DNA from: a virus
DNA length: 30,750 nt
Strand: one strand, 5' to 3'
Virus record (IMG/VR): IMGVR_UViG_3300025929_000305
Location: 1 to 30,750 of that record
The translations under genes and the position numbers were made by a program. The notes under the pieces are model-generated. The model did not search any database. It was not told the DNA's origin and saw nothing but the letters and a program-made list of their open reading frames with translations. Below, piece by piece: positions 5,516 to 13,209 of this stretch (the stretch's first letter is position 1; each line of letters starts with the position of its first letter).

Positions 5516-5535
5516 CACCAATAAAGGAAAAATAA

Positions 5536-5880
5536 ATGGCAATTACTGCCGGAAATGCTTCTTATTCGGGATCGGGTCCCGCTTTTACAGGCCAGGTTGT
5601 TGCACAGAACCTGAGCGACCCCGCTGCCCGCGTACTCTTTGGGACTGCGACCGTCACAGGTGACGCCTCCAGCACCAGCTTTGTGGTTAATTTCATTGAT
5701 GGGACCAACGTCCTGCCCTTTACGCCCAGCGGCGTGATCTGTCACCGTTCCGGCGGGGCCGCGACCGGGTCCATCTACGTGCAGAGTGTCAGTTCAATCT
5801 CTGCAACCAGCTTCACCGTGAACACGTCGGCTGCGGTCAACGCCGCGACCTTCACCGTGTCTTTCTACGCATTCAAATAA
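5536..5880 (+). CDS. Beta-rich putative structural protein (114 aa)
   Basis: An AAAGGAAAAATAAATG context gives a clear ribosome site. The sequence is Ser/Thr/Ala/Val-rich with alternating hydrophobic residues typical of beta-sandwich virion proteins (for example GTATVTGDASSTSFVVNFID). No catalytic residues or signal peptide are seen. It sits among small genes beyond the large terminase. A decoration or head-associated protein is the best guess; no family is recognised. Confidence 0.65.
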   Translation: MAITAGNASYSGSGPAFTGQVVAQNLSDPAARVLFGTATVTGDASSTSFVVNFIDGTNVLPFTPSGVICHRSGGAATGSIYVQSVSSISATSFTVNTSAAVNAATFTVSFYAFK

Positions 5881-6059
5881 TGGGTTGTTCTGGGGACCAT
5901 CGCTATTTTGTAGCCGAGACGGCTGGTGTGGAAGCGAACGGCGCAGCCAGTGTGCATCTTTTCCTGGTGTGCATCAATTGCGGCCATCCGGTCCACCATA
6001 AGTTCGATGTCTCCGAGGTCCCCGTGGCAGCTCTAAAACTCACAGGAAAAAAGGAATAA
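5880..6059 (+). CDS. Small Cys/His protein (59 aa)
   Basis: ATG 5880 overlaps the previous stop as TAATG. The product starts MGCSGDHRYFVAETAG and has a CINCGHPVHH cluster at residues 31-40 that could bind zinc together with C3 or H7. The rest is short beta-like sequence with a Lys-rich end. It is probably translated by coupling. Its role is unknown. Confidence 0.65.
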   Translation: MGCSGDHRYFVAETAGVEANGAASVHLFLVCINCGHPVHHKFDVSEVPVAALKLTGKKE

Positions 6060-6063
6060 AACA

Positions 6064-6549
6064 ATGGCATTTTCTTTTCGAGAAGACGCGCCTGTCCTGG
6101 GGTCGAGTACGCAGATTGACATGAGCAATGCTCCCGGTCAGCTGACAAGTCTCCCCAAAGTACAGGCTTATGAATTTATCCAGGTGAATAACCTGGTTGC
6201 AACTAGCACCAGCCAAACGGCCTTTGTTGTGCCGGTGTCCACGCTGTATGGGACCTATAAGTTTGAATATGCGGTGGCTAACTTCGGCACCGCCTCAACC
6301 AGCGGAACCTTGCAGGTTGAGAAGGCCCACGGTACCCAGGCCATTGGCTCTGGCACGGCGCTCCTCCAGGGGACCATTTCCCTGGCTGGAACGGCCAACA
6401 CCCCCGTTGACTCCAGCGGATCGGCTGCGCCCGTGACCAACCCCAACACGCTGACCCTGGCTGCTGGCGACCGCTTGAATATCCTTCTGGCGGGTACCTT
6501 GACCAGCTTGGCGAACTGCTCGGTTGTGTTGGTCCTTTCGAGGCAATAA
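6064..6549 (+). CDS. Beta-rich putative structural protein (161 aa)
   Basis: AAAAAGGAATAAAACAATG gives a good ribosome site. The protein is free of Cys up to near the end and is rich in Thr, Ser, Ala, Gly and Val, with a strand-loop pattern (TYKFEYAVANFGTASTSGT; TLTLAAGDRLNILLAGTL). That suits a virion surface or decoration protein. No conserved enzyme motif is seen. It is one of several beta-rich small proteins in this block. Confidence 0.65.
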   Translation: MAFSFREDAPVLGSSTQIDMSNAPGQLTSLPKVQAYEFIQVNNLVATSTSQTAFVVPVSTLYGTYKFEYAVANFGTASTSGTLQVEKAHGTQAIGSGTALLQGTISLAGTANTPVDSSGSAAPVTNPNTLTLAAGDRLNILLAGTLTSLANCSVVLVLSRQ

Positions 6550-6553
6550 CCTC

Positions 6554-6748
6554 ATGTCTGATTGGAAAGTAGGACAACTGCCCCCGCAGGGCAGCAAACC
6601 CGTCTCTCAGGCCCCCGACGTTCACGTCGAGGTGCAGGAGCTGGACATGTCCCGTTATGGCGAAGACTGGGAGCCCCACGGTTTCTATCGCATCCGCAAG
6701 GGAACCGAGGGTGATTTCGACTTCGACCACGATGGCGACCAGGACTAA
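6554..6748 (+). CDS. Small acidic protein (64 aa)
   Basis: ATG 6554 is chosen because it starts just after the previous stop; a TTG ten codons upstream would overlap that gene. The product has a Pro/Gln-rich start (KVGQLPPQGSKPVSQAP), a middle of alternating charges, and a highly acidic end (GDFDFDHDGDQD). The end resembles a calcium-binding DxDxDGD-like loop, but one motif alone cannot prove metal binding. The function is unknown. Confidence 0.65.
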   Translation: MSDWKVGQLPPQGSKPVSQAPDVHVEVQELDMSRYGEDWEPHGFYRIRKGTEGDFDFDHDGDQD

Positions 6749-6751
6749 AAC

Positions 6752-6955
6752 ATGGCATTCAACAAGAAGGATATTCCTCCGAGTTTACAAGGAGGATTTC
6801 CTATGATGAAGATTCCAGACAAGCAATACCCCAAATTCTCCCCAATGAAACCAATTGATGACCATTTGGGAGGACGTGGGCCAGTTGACCAGCATTCTCA
6901 CGCAACTGGGACACATGTGGGAAATGCTGCTGGGTCTACGCTTGACTACGACTAG
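6752..6955 (+). CDS. Small Pro/Gly/His protein with two possible starts (67 or 50 aa)
   Basis: The frame opens at ATG 6752 (weak AGGA site) and again at ATG 6803, which has a near-perfect AAGGAGG site seven bases upstream. Translation may therefore start at either place, giving 67 or 50 residues. The shared part starts MMKIPDKQYPKFSPMKPIDD and ends with a His/Gly/Thr stretch. A 6-bp hairpin can cover the second site (6775-6796). No family is recognised. The 3' end overlaps the next membrane-protein gene. Confidence 0.65.
   Translation: MAFNKKDIPPSLQGGFPMMKIPDKQYPKFSPMKPIDDHLGGRGPVDQHSHATGTHVGNAAGSTLDYD
6775..6796 (+). promoter_or_regulatory. Hairpin over an internal ribosome site
   Basis: TCCTCC (6775-6780) pairs with GGAGGA (6791-6796) around a ten-base loop. 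The 3' arm is the ribosome site for the internal ATG 6803. Ribosomes starting at ATG 6752 would melt the stem, so the two starts may be coupled. Confidence 0.5.
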
Positions 6956-7220
6956 CTTAATTTTTGGGGCCCTTGCGCTGGTTCTAAGCGGATTCGATGC
7001 CTGGCTAACCCGCCATCGCATGATCGCCTTCGGGCCCCAAGTTGAGCTAAACCCAGTCATAAGATGGCTGGGTCCCTCTAGAGGGGCTTTTTTCGGGTTG
7101 ACAAGTAATTTCCTATATATCTTTCTTTTCTTCTTGTTTTCCCAGCCCCTCTTAGCTTTCTTCGCCGGTCTCAAAACCGGGCTCTTCGTACTTCAATTAA
7201 GGTCTCTTCATGGCAAATAG
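6924..7220 (+). CDS. Integral membrane protein, DUF5658-like (98 aa)
   Basis: Three hydrophobic segments lie near residues 10-25, 50-68 and 70-90. Between the first two is a D-x-x-L-T...ELNP pattern (FDAWLT then VELNPVIRW), which resembles the small DUF5658-type membrane family. The start is uncertain: ATG 6924 follows GGGAA, but an in-frame ATG exists at 6915 and others upstream to 6855, which would overlap the preceding gene more. A terminator-like double hairpin lies inside the gene (7051-7093). It ends 11 bases inside the next gene. The role is unknown. Confidence 0.6.
   Translation: MLLGLRLTTTSLIFGALALVLSGFDAWLTRHRMIAFGPQVELNPVIRWLGPSRGAFFGLTSNFLYIFLFFLFSQPLLAFFAGLKTGLFVLQLRSLHGK
7051..7093 (+). 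terminator. Intragenic terminator-like double hairpin
   Basis: The first stem is ACCCAGTCAT / ATGGCTGGGT (7051-7060 and 7064-7073, ten pairs with one G-T). The short palindrome CCCTCTAGAGGG follows (7074-7085), then GC and six T (7088-7093). It resembles an intrinsic terminator but lies within the membrane-protein gene, so it may act as an attenuator. Confidence 0.5.
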
Positions 7221-7422
7221 AACGTTTGAAGCAACTCGCTCCGTGAGCGAGAACGGCACCGCCGAGCTGGATTTCGCGCCCCGCGTGGGCAGTCCTGCCA
7301 AGGTCATTTCTGGCCACTCCGGCCAGACCATCCAGGTCCACGCCGACTACGCCGTCTGGTGCGCCACCGATGGTGTGTTTATTAACCTCGACAATAAAGC
7401 GATTAAAAACCCCGGCCTGTAG
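7210..7422 (+). CDS. Small beta-rich protein with ADY-motif (70 aa)
   Basis: ATG 7210 has an AAGG about eight bases upstream. The protein begins MANRTFEATRSVSENGTAEL. Its second half, QTIQVHADYAVWCATDGVFI, matches a motif shared with the next gene and with the end of the 263-residue protein, but here only one Cys of the CxxC pair remains. It is probably a small virion or host-surface protein. No known family. Confidence 0.65.
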   Translation: MANRTFEATRSVSENGTAELDFAPRVGSPAKVISGHSGQTIQVHADYAVWCATDGVFINLDNKAIKNPGL

Positions 7423-7656
7423 ATGCCCCTGAATGTCCCAGTCCTCGTCATTGACCGACGCCGAAAAGATGTTCGCCGGGTCCCGGTTGGGACCAGCCAC
7501 AGCAAGTTCGGCGTTGGTAATGCCACCTGGCTGCACAACGCCTGCAAGACACCCGTCGAGTTGTATGCCGACTACTCTGCTTGGTGTCCACAGTGTAAGT
7601 GCAACGTCCGTGTAGAGGATCGGACTGAGGTTCGCCTCAACCGACGCCGCAGATAA
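7423..7656 (+). CDS. Small CxxC protein with ADY-motif (77 aa)
   Basis: It starts directly after the preceding stop (TAG then ATG) and ends directly before the next gene. The basic first third (IDRRRKDVRRVPV) is followed by TPVELYADYSAWCPQCKCNV, the ADY-W-CxxC motif, which may bind a metal ion. The end is Arg-rich (RLNRRRR). The motif recurs in both neighbours, so the three may share a small domain. The function is unknown. Confidence 0.7.
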   Translation: MPLNVPVLVIDRRRKDVRRVPVGTSHSKFGVGNATWLHNACKTPVELYADYSAWCPQCKCNVRVEDRTEVRLNRRRR

Positions 7657-8448
7657 ATGTTTCTTCTTCAAGATTCCAACAGTAATGTTTGGGCAGTAAC
7701 CGTAAATAACAGCGGGTTGCTCGTTACGAGCCCGTCTGCTGGCATTACTTCGCCTGTTGTATTGAGCGACTCTAGTGGGAAGCTCTGGAAACTACAGGTC
7801 ACAACCGGCGGAATTATCTTTAGCATTCCGGGTTCTGGGGCCAGTGTTCCAAGTATTCTTCTTATTGCGCCAAACGGAAACGGCTGGCTCCTCACTGTTA
7901 GTGGCGGGATTCTTCAGACCGCCCAGCAGCAGCTCACGGCTGTCAGTGGCTACCACGTCGTGGATTCCAACGGCGAACTCTGGGCCGTCAATGTAACGAC
8001 CGATGGAAGGCTGACCTCTCAACTCACCGTTGGGTCAGTTAGCCCCACGGCAGTTATTACCGACCAGGCCGGTGTTGCCCACTGGGCCATCGGCGTCGCT
8101 ACCGACGGTTCCATCACGGCGACTCAGACCGTGGCCCCACCCTCAGCTCCCCTGGTCCTGCTCGATCCGAGCGGGGCCCAATGGCTCGTTGGCGTCCTGG
8201 ATGGCACCGGCTTAATCATTACCACCTTTCTGGGAATCCCGGTTCCCCCACCGCCGCCCCCGGTTCCCTGTGTCGTGCCCATGCCCCCCAGCGTTGCCGA
8301 GAGCCTCTTCGGCACCGATGGCCTAATTATTCACACTCCAACTGGTTTCCCCGTTACCGTGCGGGCCGACTTCAGCTGCTACGTCTGCGGCCTGAATGCC
8401 TTCGTCCCGCCCGAACAAACCAACATGCTACTCATCCTTGATGAGTAG
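7657..8448 (+). CDS. Trp-repeat protein with proline hinge and C-terminal ADY motif (263 aa)
   Basis: Residues 2-195 are about six tandem units of about 32 residues with pattern D-x-x-G-x-x-W-x-V-x-V-x-x-x-G-x-L, for example LQDSNSNVWAVTVNNSGLL and VVDSNGELWAVNVTTDGRL. Some copies have lost the Asp or moved the Trp. A polyproline hinge (IPVPPPPPPVP) at about 197-210 leads to a C-terminal domain with the motif PVTVRADFSCYVCGLNAFV, shared with the two upstream genes. The repeats suggest an extended beta structure such as a propeller or spike shaft. There is no signal peptide. A virion appendage is plausible but unproven; the related two-unit protein is at 5317. Confidence 0.75.
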   Translation: MFLLQDSNSNVWAVTVNNSGLLVTSPSAGITSPVVLSDSSGKLWKLQVTTGGIIFSIPGSGASVPSILLIAPNGNGWLLTVSGGILQTAQQQLTAVSGYHVVDSNGELWAVNVTTDGRLTSQLTVGSVSPTAVITDQAGVAHWAIGVATDGSITATQTVAPPSAPLVLLDPSGAQWLVGVLDGTGLIITTFLGIPVPPPPPPVPCVVPMPPSVAESLFGTDGLIIHTPTGFPVTVRADFSCYVCGLNAFVPPEQTNMLLILDE

Positions 8449-8531
8449 ACAAGTTTCCAGCCTCCGACGCACCGCGCTTGCCCTCCTCGGATGCCCCTGC
8501 TCCCCGCTGTCAGGTGGGTTTCAGAGCAGTA

Positions 8532-8565
8532 AGGGGGCTGGAAAGTTTCAACCCCAAAAGCCCCT
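8532..8565 (+). terminator. Hairpin between small-gene block and next gene
   Basis: AGGGGGCT (8532-8539) pairs with AGCCCCT (8559-8565) with one bulge. Its right arm, preceded by AAA, resembles the right arm of the hairpin at 22951-22958. No T-run follows, so it may be a weak terminator or an RNA-stability element. Confidence 0.4.
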
Positions 8566-8576
8566 AGGTCGCTCTC

Positions 8577-8894
8577 ATGCCACTGAACCGATTCAGCGAA
8601 GCTGAAAAAAGACAAATCCTCCACGACTTTGGCAACAAAGACCATCTCAATGTTTTCTGTGGAGATCACGGCTACGTGGGCAGTCCGCTGCCCCCAACCA
8701 AGCACGACTGCTCCAAGTGCTGGTTTGCGTATTTTTACTGGTCTTGGGCGACCACACCCGTTCACCTTAAACAAGAGCGCCTAGAACAGATGGAAAGCAT
8801 GATCTACCACATGCAAGAGGCCATCGAAAGGGGCGAGGGCGACACCGTCACTTTTGTTCCTCAACACAAAATAGAAGTAATCAAGGAAGATTAG
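8577..8894 (+). CDS. Cys/His protein (105 aa)
   Basis: The product starts MPLNRFSEAEKRQILHDFGN. A possible zinc site is formed by C28 and H31 with H43, C45 and C48 in HDCSKCW. An aromatic stretch (FAYFYWSW) follows, then a helical, Glu-rich second half (residues 65-90). The ATG comes 12 bases after the hairpin and lacks a strong ribosome site. No family was recognised; it might bind nucleic acid or a host protein. Confidence 0.65.
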   Translation: MPLNRFSEAEKRQILHDFGNKDHLNVFCGDHGYVGSPLPPTKHDCSKCWFAYFYWSWATTPVHLKQERLEQMESMIYHMQEAIERGEGDTVTFVPQHKIEVIKED

Positions 8895-8895
8895 T

Positions 8896-9201
8896 ATGGC
8901 TGATTTTGCAGGAATCTTTGTACCCCCGGCTCCTGGCCTAGTTCAAAGTAGCACTTTGGCTACGGTAGCTAGCACTGCCGAGCTTGTGTTTGGTAATAGA
9001 ACCCGTCTGGCTATTGTGGTGACGGGTGCCGCTGCGGTGAGATTTGGCAACAGTGGAATGGCAGCCGCGTCTGCTGCCGATGCTCTTATCCCCCCGAATA
9101 CCCTAGTCATCTTTAACCTGGGTGACGCCTATGACCGCATTCGTATTTTTAATATTGGCGCAAGTACGATCAACTATTCTGCTTATCCCCTGACTACCTA
9201 A
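8896..9201 (+). CDS. Beta-rich putative virion protein (101 aa)
   Basis: CAAGGAAGATTAGTATG gives a good ribosome site. The sequence (LAIVVTGAAAVRFGNSG; FNLGDAYDRIRIFNIGAST) shows the short strand-turn-strand pattern of small phage head or fibre-base proteins. It ends one base before the GTG start of the first signal-peptide gene. No enzyme motif or signal peptide. It could be a decoration or baseplate part. Confidence 0.65.
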   Translation: MADFAGIFVPPAPGLVQSSTLATVASTAELVFGNRTRLAIVVTGAAAVRFGNSGMAAASAADALIPPNTLVIFNLGDAYDRIRIFNIGASTINYSAYPLTT

Positions 9202-12200
9202 GTGAAAAAGCTCCTAACAATTCTAACTCTCTTTGCCGCCAGTTGTGGGGTGTGGGCACAAAACCACACAGAAGTGACCCTGGAAGATAATCAGACTATC
9301 ACAGGAACTAAGTCATTTTCTCAGTACGCATTGACGGTAGCTGGACTTCCAGTTGCTCCTCCCAACGGAACTCCCGCCATTGTGCTGGACGGCAACGGCT
9401 CAAGTTGTACTGCCGGTGGTGGGGTTACTATCGTATTGTGTTTATACAATAACGGTTGGCAAGTCGTAAGTGGTGGTGGGGGTGGTGGTGGAAGCGCGTT
9501 TGTAGGTGGTCTGGGAAATTCGTTTCAAGATGTTACGGAAGTTGCTGCGCCAGTAAACCCAGTCACTGGAAACGACCGCTTGTGGTTGGATTCAACTAGT
9601 CATACCTTAAAATGTAAAACTAGCTCCGGTGCTGACTGTTTTCTTCCCGCTGCAATCAACTTAGCGGGGTCTAGTTTTGGCGGCGTTACAGGTACTCTGC
9701 CAGGGGCTAATATGTCCGCAGTAAACCTAGCCGCTGGTGGAAATGGCGGTGTTAGCGGCATCTTACCAACTGGAAACCTTCCCTTTACCTACACAGGTAA
9801 CACTACTAAGCTAGTAACGGGCGGGACTATAGCTGGAACAGCACAGCCACTGTGTACAGATATAAACCTAAACGCTACCACTTCTGGTTGTCCTGGCGCT
9901 ACATCGGTTCCATTCAGTGGTATTACAGCGTCCACTAATAGCACGGCAGCAATGGTTATTGGTACGGGAGCTTCTCTTGCAGCAACAGGCAGTGGAACCA
10001 TAACCGCCACAAGCCTTGCATTAGGAAGCTCGGGGACGATAACTGCATCTTCTGGGGCTAGTGTAGACTTCTCCTCCGTCGTGGCAACAGCCTTCAAGAT
10101 TCCTGTAGCGGTAGGGGCTTCACCTACCGCCGATGGTCAGTTGGGAGTAGACTCTACAACACATTATTTCAACTTCGGTTCTAATGGTAGCACTCATAAT
10201 GTGGCGGCCTGGGCCGGAGATATTGGTGGGAATACTGCCCTTTCCCCACAGGTTACAGTTACACATTTGAGTTCTCCGTTACCCATTGCACAGGGGGGAA
10301 CTGCGGGAACAACGGCAGGGGCAGCGTTTACCAATCTTGCTCCAGTGGCTACGATTGCCGGATCAATTATGTATTGGAACGGAACCTCCTGGGTCAAGTT
10401 AGATGGGAATACCTCTGGTACTAACTTCTTACAGGAAAACGCGCTGGGAGTTCCTTCCTGGGCAGCCACGGCGGCAACTGTTGCTTGGTCAAATATCAGT
10501 CCTGCGGCAACCAACACCATCATTAACAATGGTGCGTTTAGCACTACATTTACCCAAACCGCTGCCCAGAACTGGTTCTGGTCAAACACCACTGCGTCCA
10601 CGTCAAGCGTCAATCAGAGCTCTCCCATCTTCAACATCTGCGGGCAGGGCTGGGAAGGTTCTACCCCCGCCGATACGCAGGACTGCTGGACATTACAGAA
10701 CGTCATTCCCAACGGCCCCAATCCCAACGTGACTCTACTGTTTGGAAATAGCGGAGCAACCTCTGGGCTTCGCATAGTGCAGTTCCCCGGACCAATCGCC
10801 ACACAGGGAGCTGTGTCAACGTCCTGCTCTGGAGCATCCGGCGGGTGTATAGGGTTAACCGAAGGTTCATCCGTTCCTTCTGGCTTGGGTGGTGTGGATG
10901 AGCTATATGCAAAATCGTCCTCCCATCGCCTGATGATGAACAACAACAATGCTGGAGAACAGCAGATTGTAGGTTCGGGAGTAGATATAAATACTTCCGA
11001 CCAGGTCATAAGCCTTCACCTTACCTCTCCGGCCCAATGCACCAACCAAGTTCTAAACGGGGTGACCGCTGGGGTCACCGGCACAAGCACCTGCGTAACC
11101 ATTACCTCGGCCTATGTGGATACAACCGTAGCCACTACCAACGGAGCAAACAGCTATACCGCTGGGCCGCAGGACTTGAATCTTCAGGCGTTGACTCAGC
11201 AGTTCGCCAATGACACGGTAACTGGAACCACTGCCAAACTCCTGGCAAAGCTCACCTCCACAGGAGCGATAAAGGCTGGAACCAGCGACACCGCAGTTCC
11301 GGTTTACATTGTTGATTCCGGAGCTGGAATCACGGGTAGCGCCAAGTTGGCTTTTGGTGGACAGGAACTTTGCACAATGGATGCTACCCAGTCCAATACC
11401 GAGGGATTTATCGTTGTCGCCTCAGGTACGACGGCTGGAGAGTGTCATGCTGTGTCTCCCCCCATTGCCCCAACTTCAGGTACGTTCGTTATTGGAACCC
11501 TTAAATCCAATTCGACCACTTTGGGCTCCAATGCGACCGTGGCGGTCAACCCTTACTTCGTAAACCCGTCCAGCGCGGGTGGAGGTGGTTCGGGTACGGT
11601 CAACTCGGCCACGGGTGGGCAAATGACAGGCTATACCGCTACAGGAACGACGGTGTCAGGACTACCTAGCGAAACATTCAGTGCCGGTGATGTCACATTC
11701 GGTCAAGCAGGCTCGGTGCAGGGATCACTGTCCTTAGCAGGGGCTACGTCAAGCGCAACTAAGATTACCGCTCCGGCTACTGCTGGGGGTACAAATACTC
11801 TGCAAGCCGTTACCGATACCTTTGTCTATCGGGCAACTACGGACACTTTAACTAATAAAACCTTCGACACCGGGGGAACGGGGAACGTCTTCAAGGCCAA
11901 CGGAACGCAGGGAACTACGGGTCAGGTTCTCCGAGCTACCACCTCTGCGGGACCGCAGTACATTGACTTCCCTGATGTGCATATCATTCCTGCCGCGAAC
12001 TGCAACAATACGACTGGCGGTCCGGGGTGGTCTATTGGTTCGGGTGGGACCGTAACCTGTCGGGCAGGAACCAACAACAAGGGAGGCTTCATCTCCATAA
12101 CCGATACCTCCACCACGTTTGCTACGTTCCAGGTTGCAATTCCAGAGGATTGGGATTCGGCTTCTAATCCATTTATCCGATTCCAGGTTGCCTCTACTGA

Positions 12201-12504
12201 CGCAACCTCTGGACATACCATCATCCCCTCGATTCAAGTGGCTTGTTACAAGGGCGATGGTTCAACCACGGACGATGTAGCTGCGAACGCTGCCCACTCT
12301 CTATCCACTATCACACTCAATACAACCGCCAACCAGTTCTGGTCTAGCGACAACGTGCAGATGAATGCCACCGACATGACCGGATGTGTGGCGGGAGCCG
12401 TGATGCAGGTCACTGTAGGACGAGCTACCGATACGGCTACTAATGCGGAGTTTTACTCCGCAACTATTACCTTCCCCAGACTCCTGGTGGTGCAAGCCAA
12501 CTGA
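9202..12504 (+). CDS. Tail-fibre-like protein with Sec signal peptide (1100 aa)
   Basis: The N-terminus MKKLLTILTLFAASCGVWA (cleavage likely before Q20) is a textbook Sec signal, unusual for a tailed-phage fibre. A Gly-rich hinge follows near residues 91-97. The long Thr/Ser/Gly/Ala-rich shaft has fibre-like phrases such as PIAQGGTAGTTAGAAFTNL and TDTLTNKTFDTGGTG. The C-terminal about 130 residues form a compact Cys-containing beta domain. The first codon is GTG directly after the previous stop (TAA GTG), without a ribosome site, so translation is probably coupled. The 3' end overlaps the next start as TGATG. It is either a receptor-binding fibre exported before use or an adhesin placed on the infected cell. 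Confidence 0.85.
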   Translation: MKKLLTILTLFAASCGVWAQNHTEVTLEDNQTITGTKSFSQYALTVAGLPVAPPNGTPAIVLDGNGSSCTAGGGVTIVLCLYNNGWQVVSGGGGGGGSAFVGGLGNSFQDVTEVAAPVNPVTGNDRLWLDSTSHTLKCKTSSGADCFLPAAINLAGSSFGGVTGTLPGANMSAVNLAAGGNGGVSGILPTGNLPFTYTGNTTKLVTGGTIAGTAQPLCTDINLNATTSGCPGATSVPFSGITASTNSTAAMVIGTGASLAATGSGTITATSLALGSSGTITASSGASVDFSSVVATAFKIPVAVGASPTADGQLGVDSTTHYFNFGSNGSTHNVAAWAGDIGGNTALSPQVTVTHLSSPLPIAQGGTAGTTAGAAFTNLAPVATIAGSIMYWNGTSWVKLDGNTSGTNFLQENALGVPSWAATAATVAWSNISPAATNTIINNGAFSTTFTQTAAQNWFWSNTTASTSSVNQSSPIFNICGQGWEGSTPADTQDCWTLQNVIPNGPNPNVTLLFGNSGATSGLRIVQFPGPIATQGAVSTSCSGASGGCIGLTEGSSVPSGLGGVDELYAKSSSHRLMMNNNNAGEQQIVGSGVDINTSDQVISLHLTSPAQCTNQVLNGVTAGVTGTSTCVTITSAYVDTTVATTNGANSYTAGPQDLNLQALTQQFANDTVTGTTAKLLAKLTSTGAIKAGTSDTAVPVYIVDSGAGITGSAKLAFGGQELCTMDATQSNTEGFIVVASGTTAGECHAVSPPIAPTSGTFVIGTLKSNSTTLGSNATVAVNPYFVNPSSAGGGGSGTVNSATGGQMTGYTATGTTVSGLPSETFSAGDVTFGQAGSVQGSLSLAGATSSATKITAPATAGGTNTLQAVTDTFVYRATTDTLTNKTFDTGGTGNVFKANGTQGTTGQVLRATTSAGPQYIDFPDVHIIPAANCNNTTGGPGWSIGSGGTVTCRAGTNNKGGFISITDTSTTFATFQVAIPEDWDSASNPFIRFQVASTDATSGHTIIPSIQVACYKGDGSTTDDVAANAAHSLSTITLNTTANQFWSSDNVQMNATDMTGCVAGAVMQVTVGRATDTATNAEFYSATITFPRLLVVQAN

Positions 12505-13208
12505 TGAAACATTGTATTTGCATATTGTTTTTGACACTGTTAGCGGTGCCTTCGTTCGCTGTCATCAGTGAGGTACAGCACGCGACCACGACCAATAGGT
12601 TATTGAGCTTTGCAAGCACCGTTACAGCCGGTGATTGGTTTGTGGTTGCCGTAATTGTAGACGATACTACCGATACTCCATTTGTGTCACCAACCACTCA
12701 TGATAATTGCGGCAATGCGACTTACACGTCGGCGGTTCAGGTCACCGATGCTGGCCGTGGGTCTAATACGTGGATTTTTTACGGCAAGGTTGTTACCACT
12801 TCAGCAAGTTGCACCCTGACCATGTTCGACACTACTCCGGGGTCGGGAATGGCTGCTATCGGGGTGGAGTTCACAAACATAGTGGGCACTTCTCCGCTTG
12901 ACAAAGCTGTAGGGGCTTCCGGTTCCGGTACGGCACTTAATTCTGGGCCTACCAGTGCAACCTCACAGGCCAATGAATTAGTCTTTGGTGTTCTTACTGA
13001 TGGTGCAGACACGTTTACCAAGGGGCCGTCGTTTACCACCAGCTATACCACGACTTCCATACTAGCACAGTATAAGGTAGTTACTTCGATTGGCACCTAC
13101 GACTCCGATGGCACCAAGGCTGTATCGTCAGCGTGGGAATCAGCAGTAGCTACATTCAAGGATGTTTCCCCAGGGGCCGCTCCAACCATGCCCCCAGCGA
13201 TTTACTGA
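12504..13208 (+). CDS. Secreted beta-sandwich protein (234 aa)
   Basis: A Sec signal, MKHCICILFLTLLAVPSFA, with an SFA cleavage site at 17-19, is followed by one beta-sandwich domain of about 200 residues. The domain has the pattern AGDWFVVAVIVDD, CTLTMFDTTPGSG, VGVEFT-like strands and ANELVFGVLTDGADTFTKG. A diverged copy is in the fourth gene of this block (about 409-615 of the 1062-residue protein). TGATG overlaps the upstream fibre stop, so the two are translationally coupled. It is probably a carbohydrate- or surface-binding module; no catalytic residues were seen. Confidence 0.8.
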   Translation: MKHCICILFLTLLAVPSFAVISEVQHATTTNRLLSFASTVTAGDWFVVAVIVDDTTDTPFVSPTTHDNCGNATYTSAVQVTDAGRGSNTWIFYGKVVTTSASCTLTMFDTTPGSGMAAIGVEFTNIVGTSPLDKAVGASGSGTALNSGPTSATSQANELVFGVLTDGADTFTKGPSFTTSYTTTSILAQYKVVTSIGTYDSDGTKAVSSAWESAVATFKDVSPGAAPTMPPAIY

Positions 13209-13209
13209 A

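Noticed and set aside
8441-8605. 54-residue plus-strand frame with a lipobox-like LALLGC, resembling an outer spanin
   Set aside because: The hydrophobic core is too short, the frame overlaps the next gene and runs through a hairpin, and it is far from the lysis genes.
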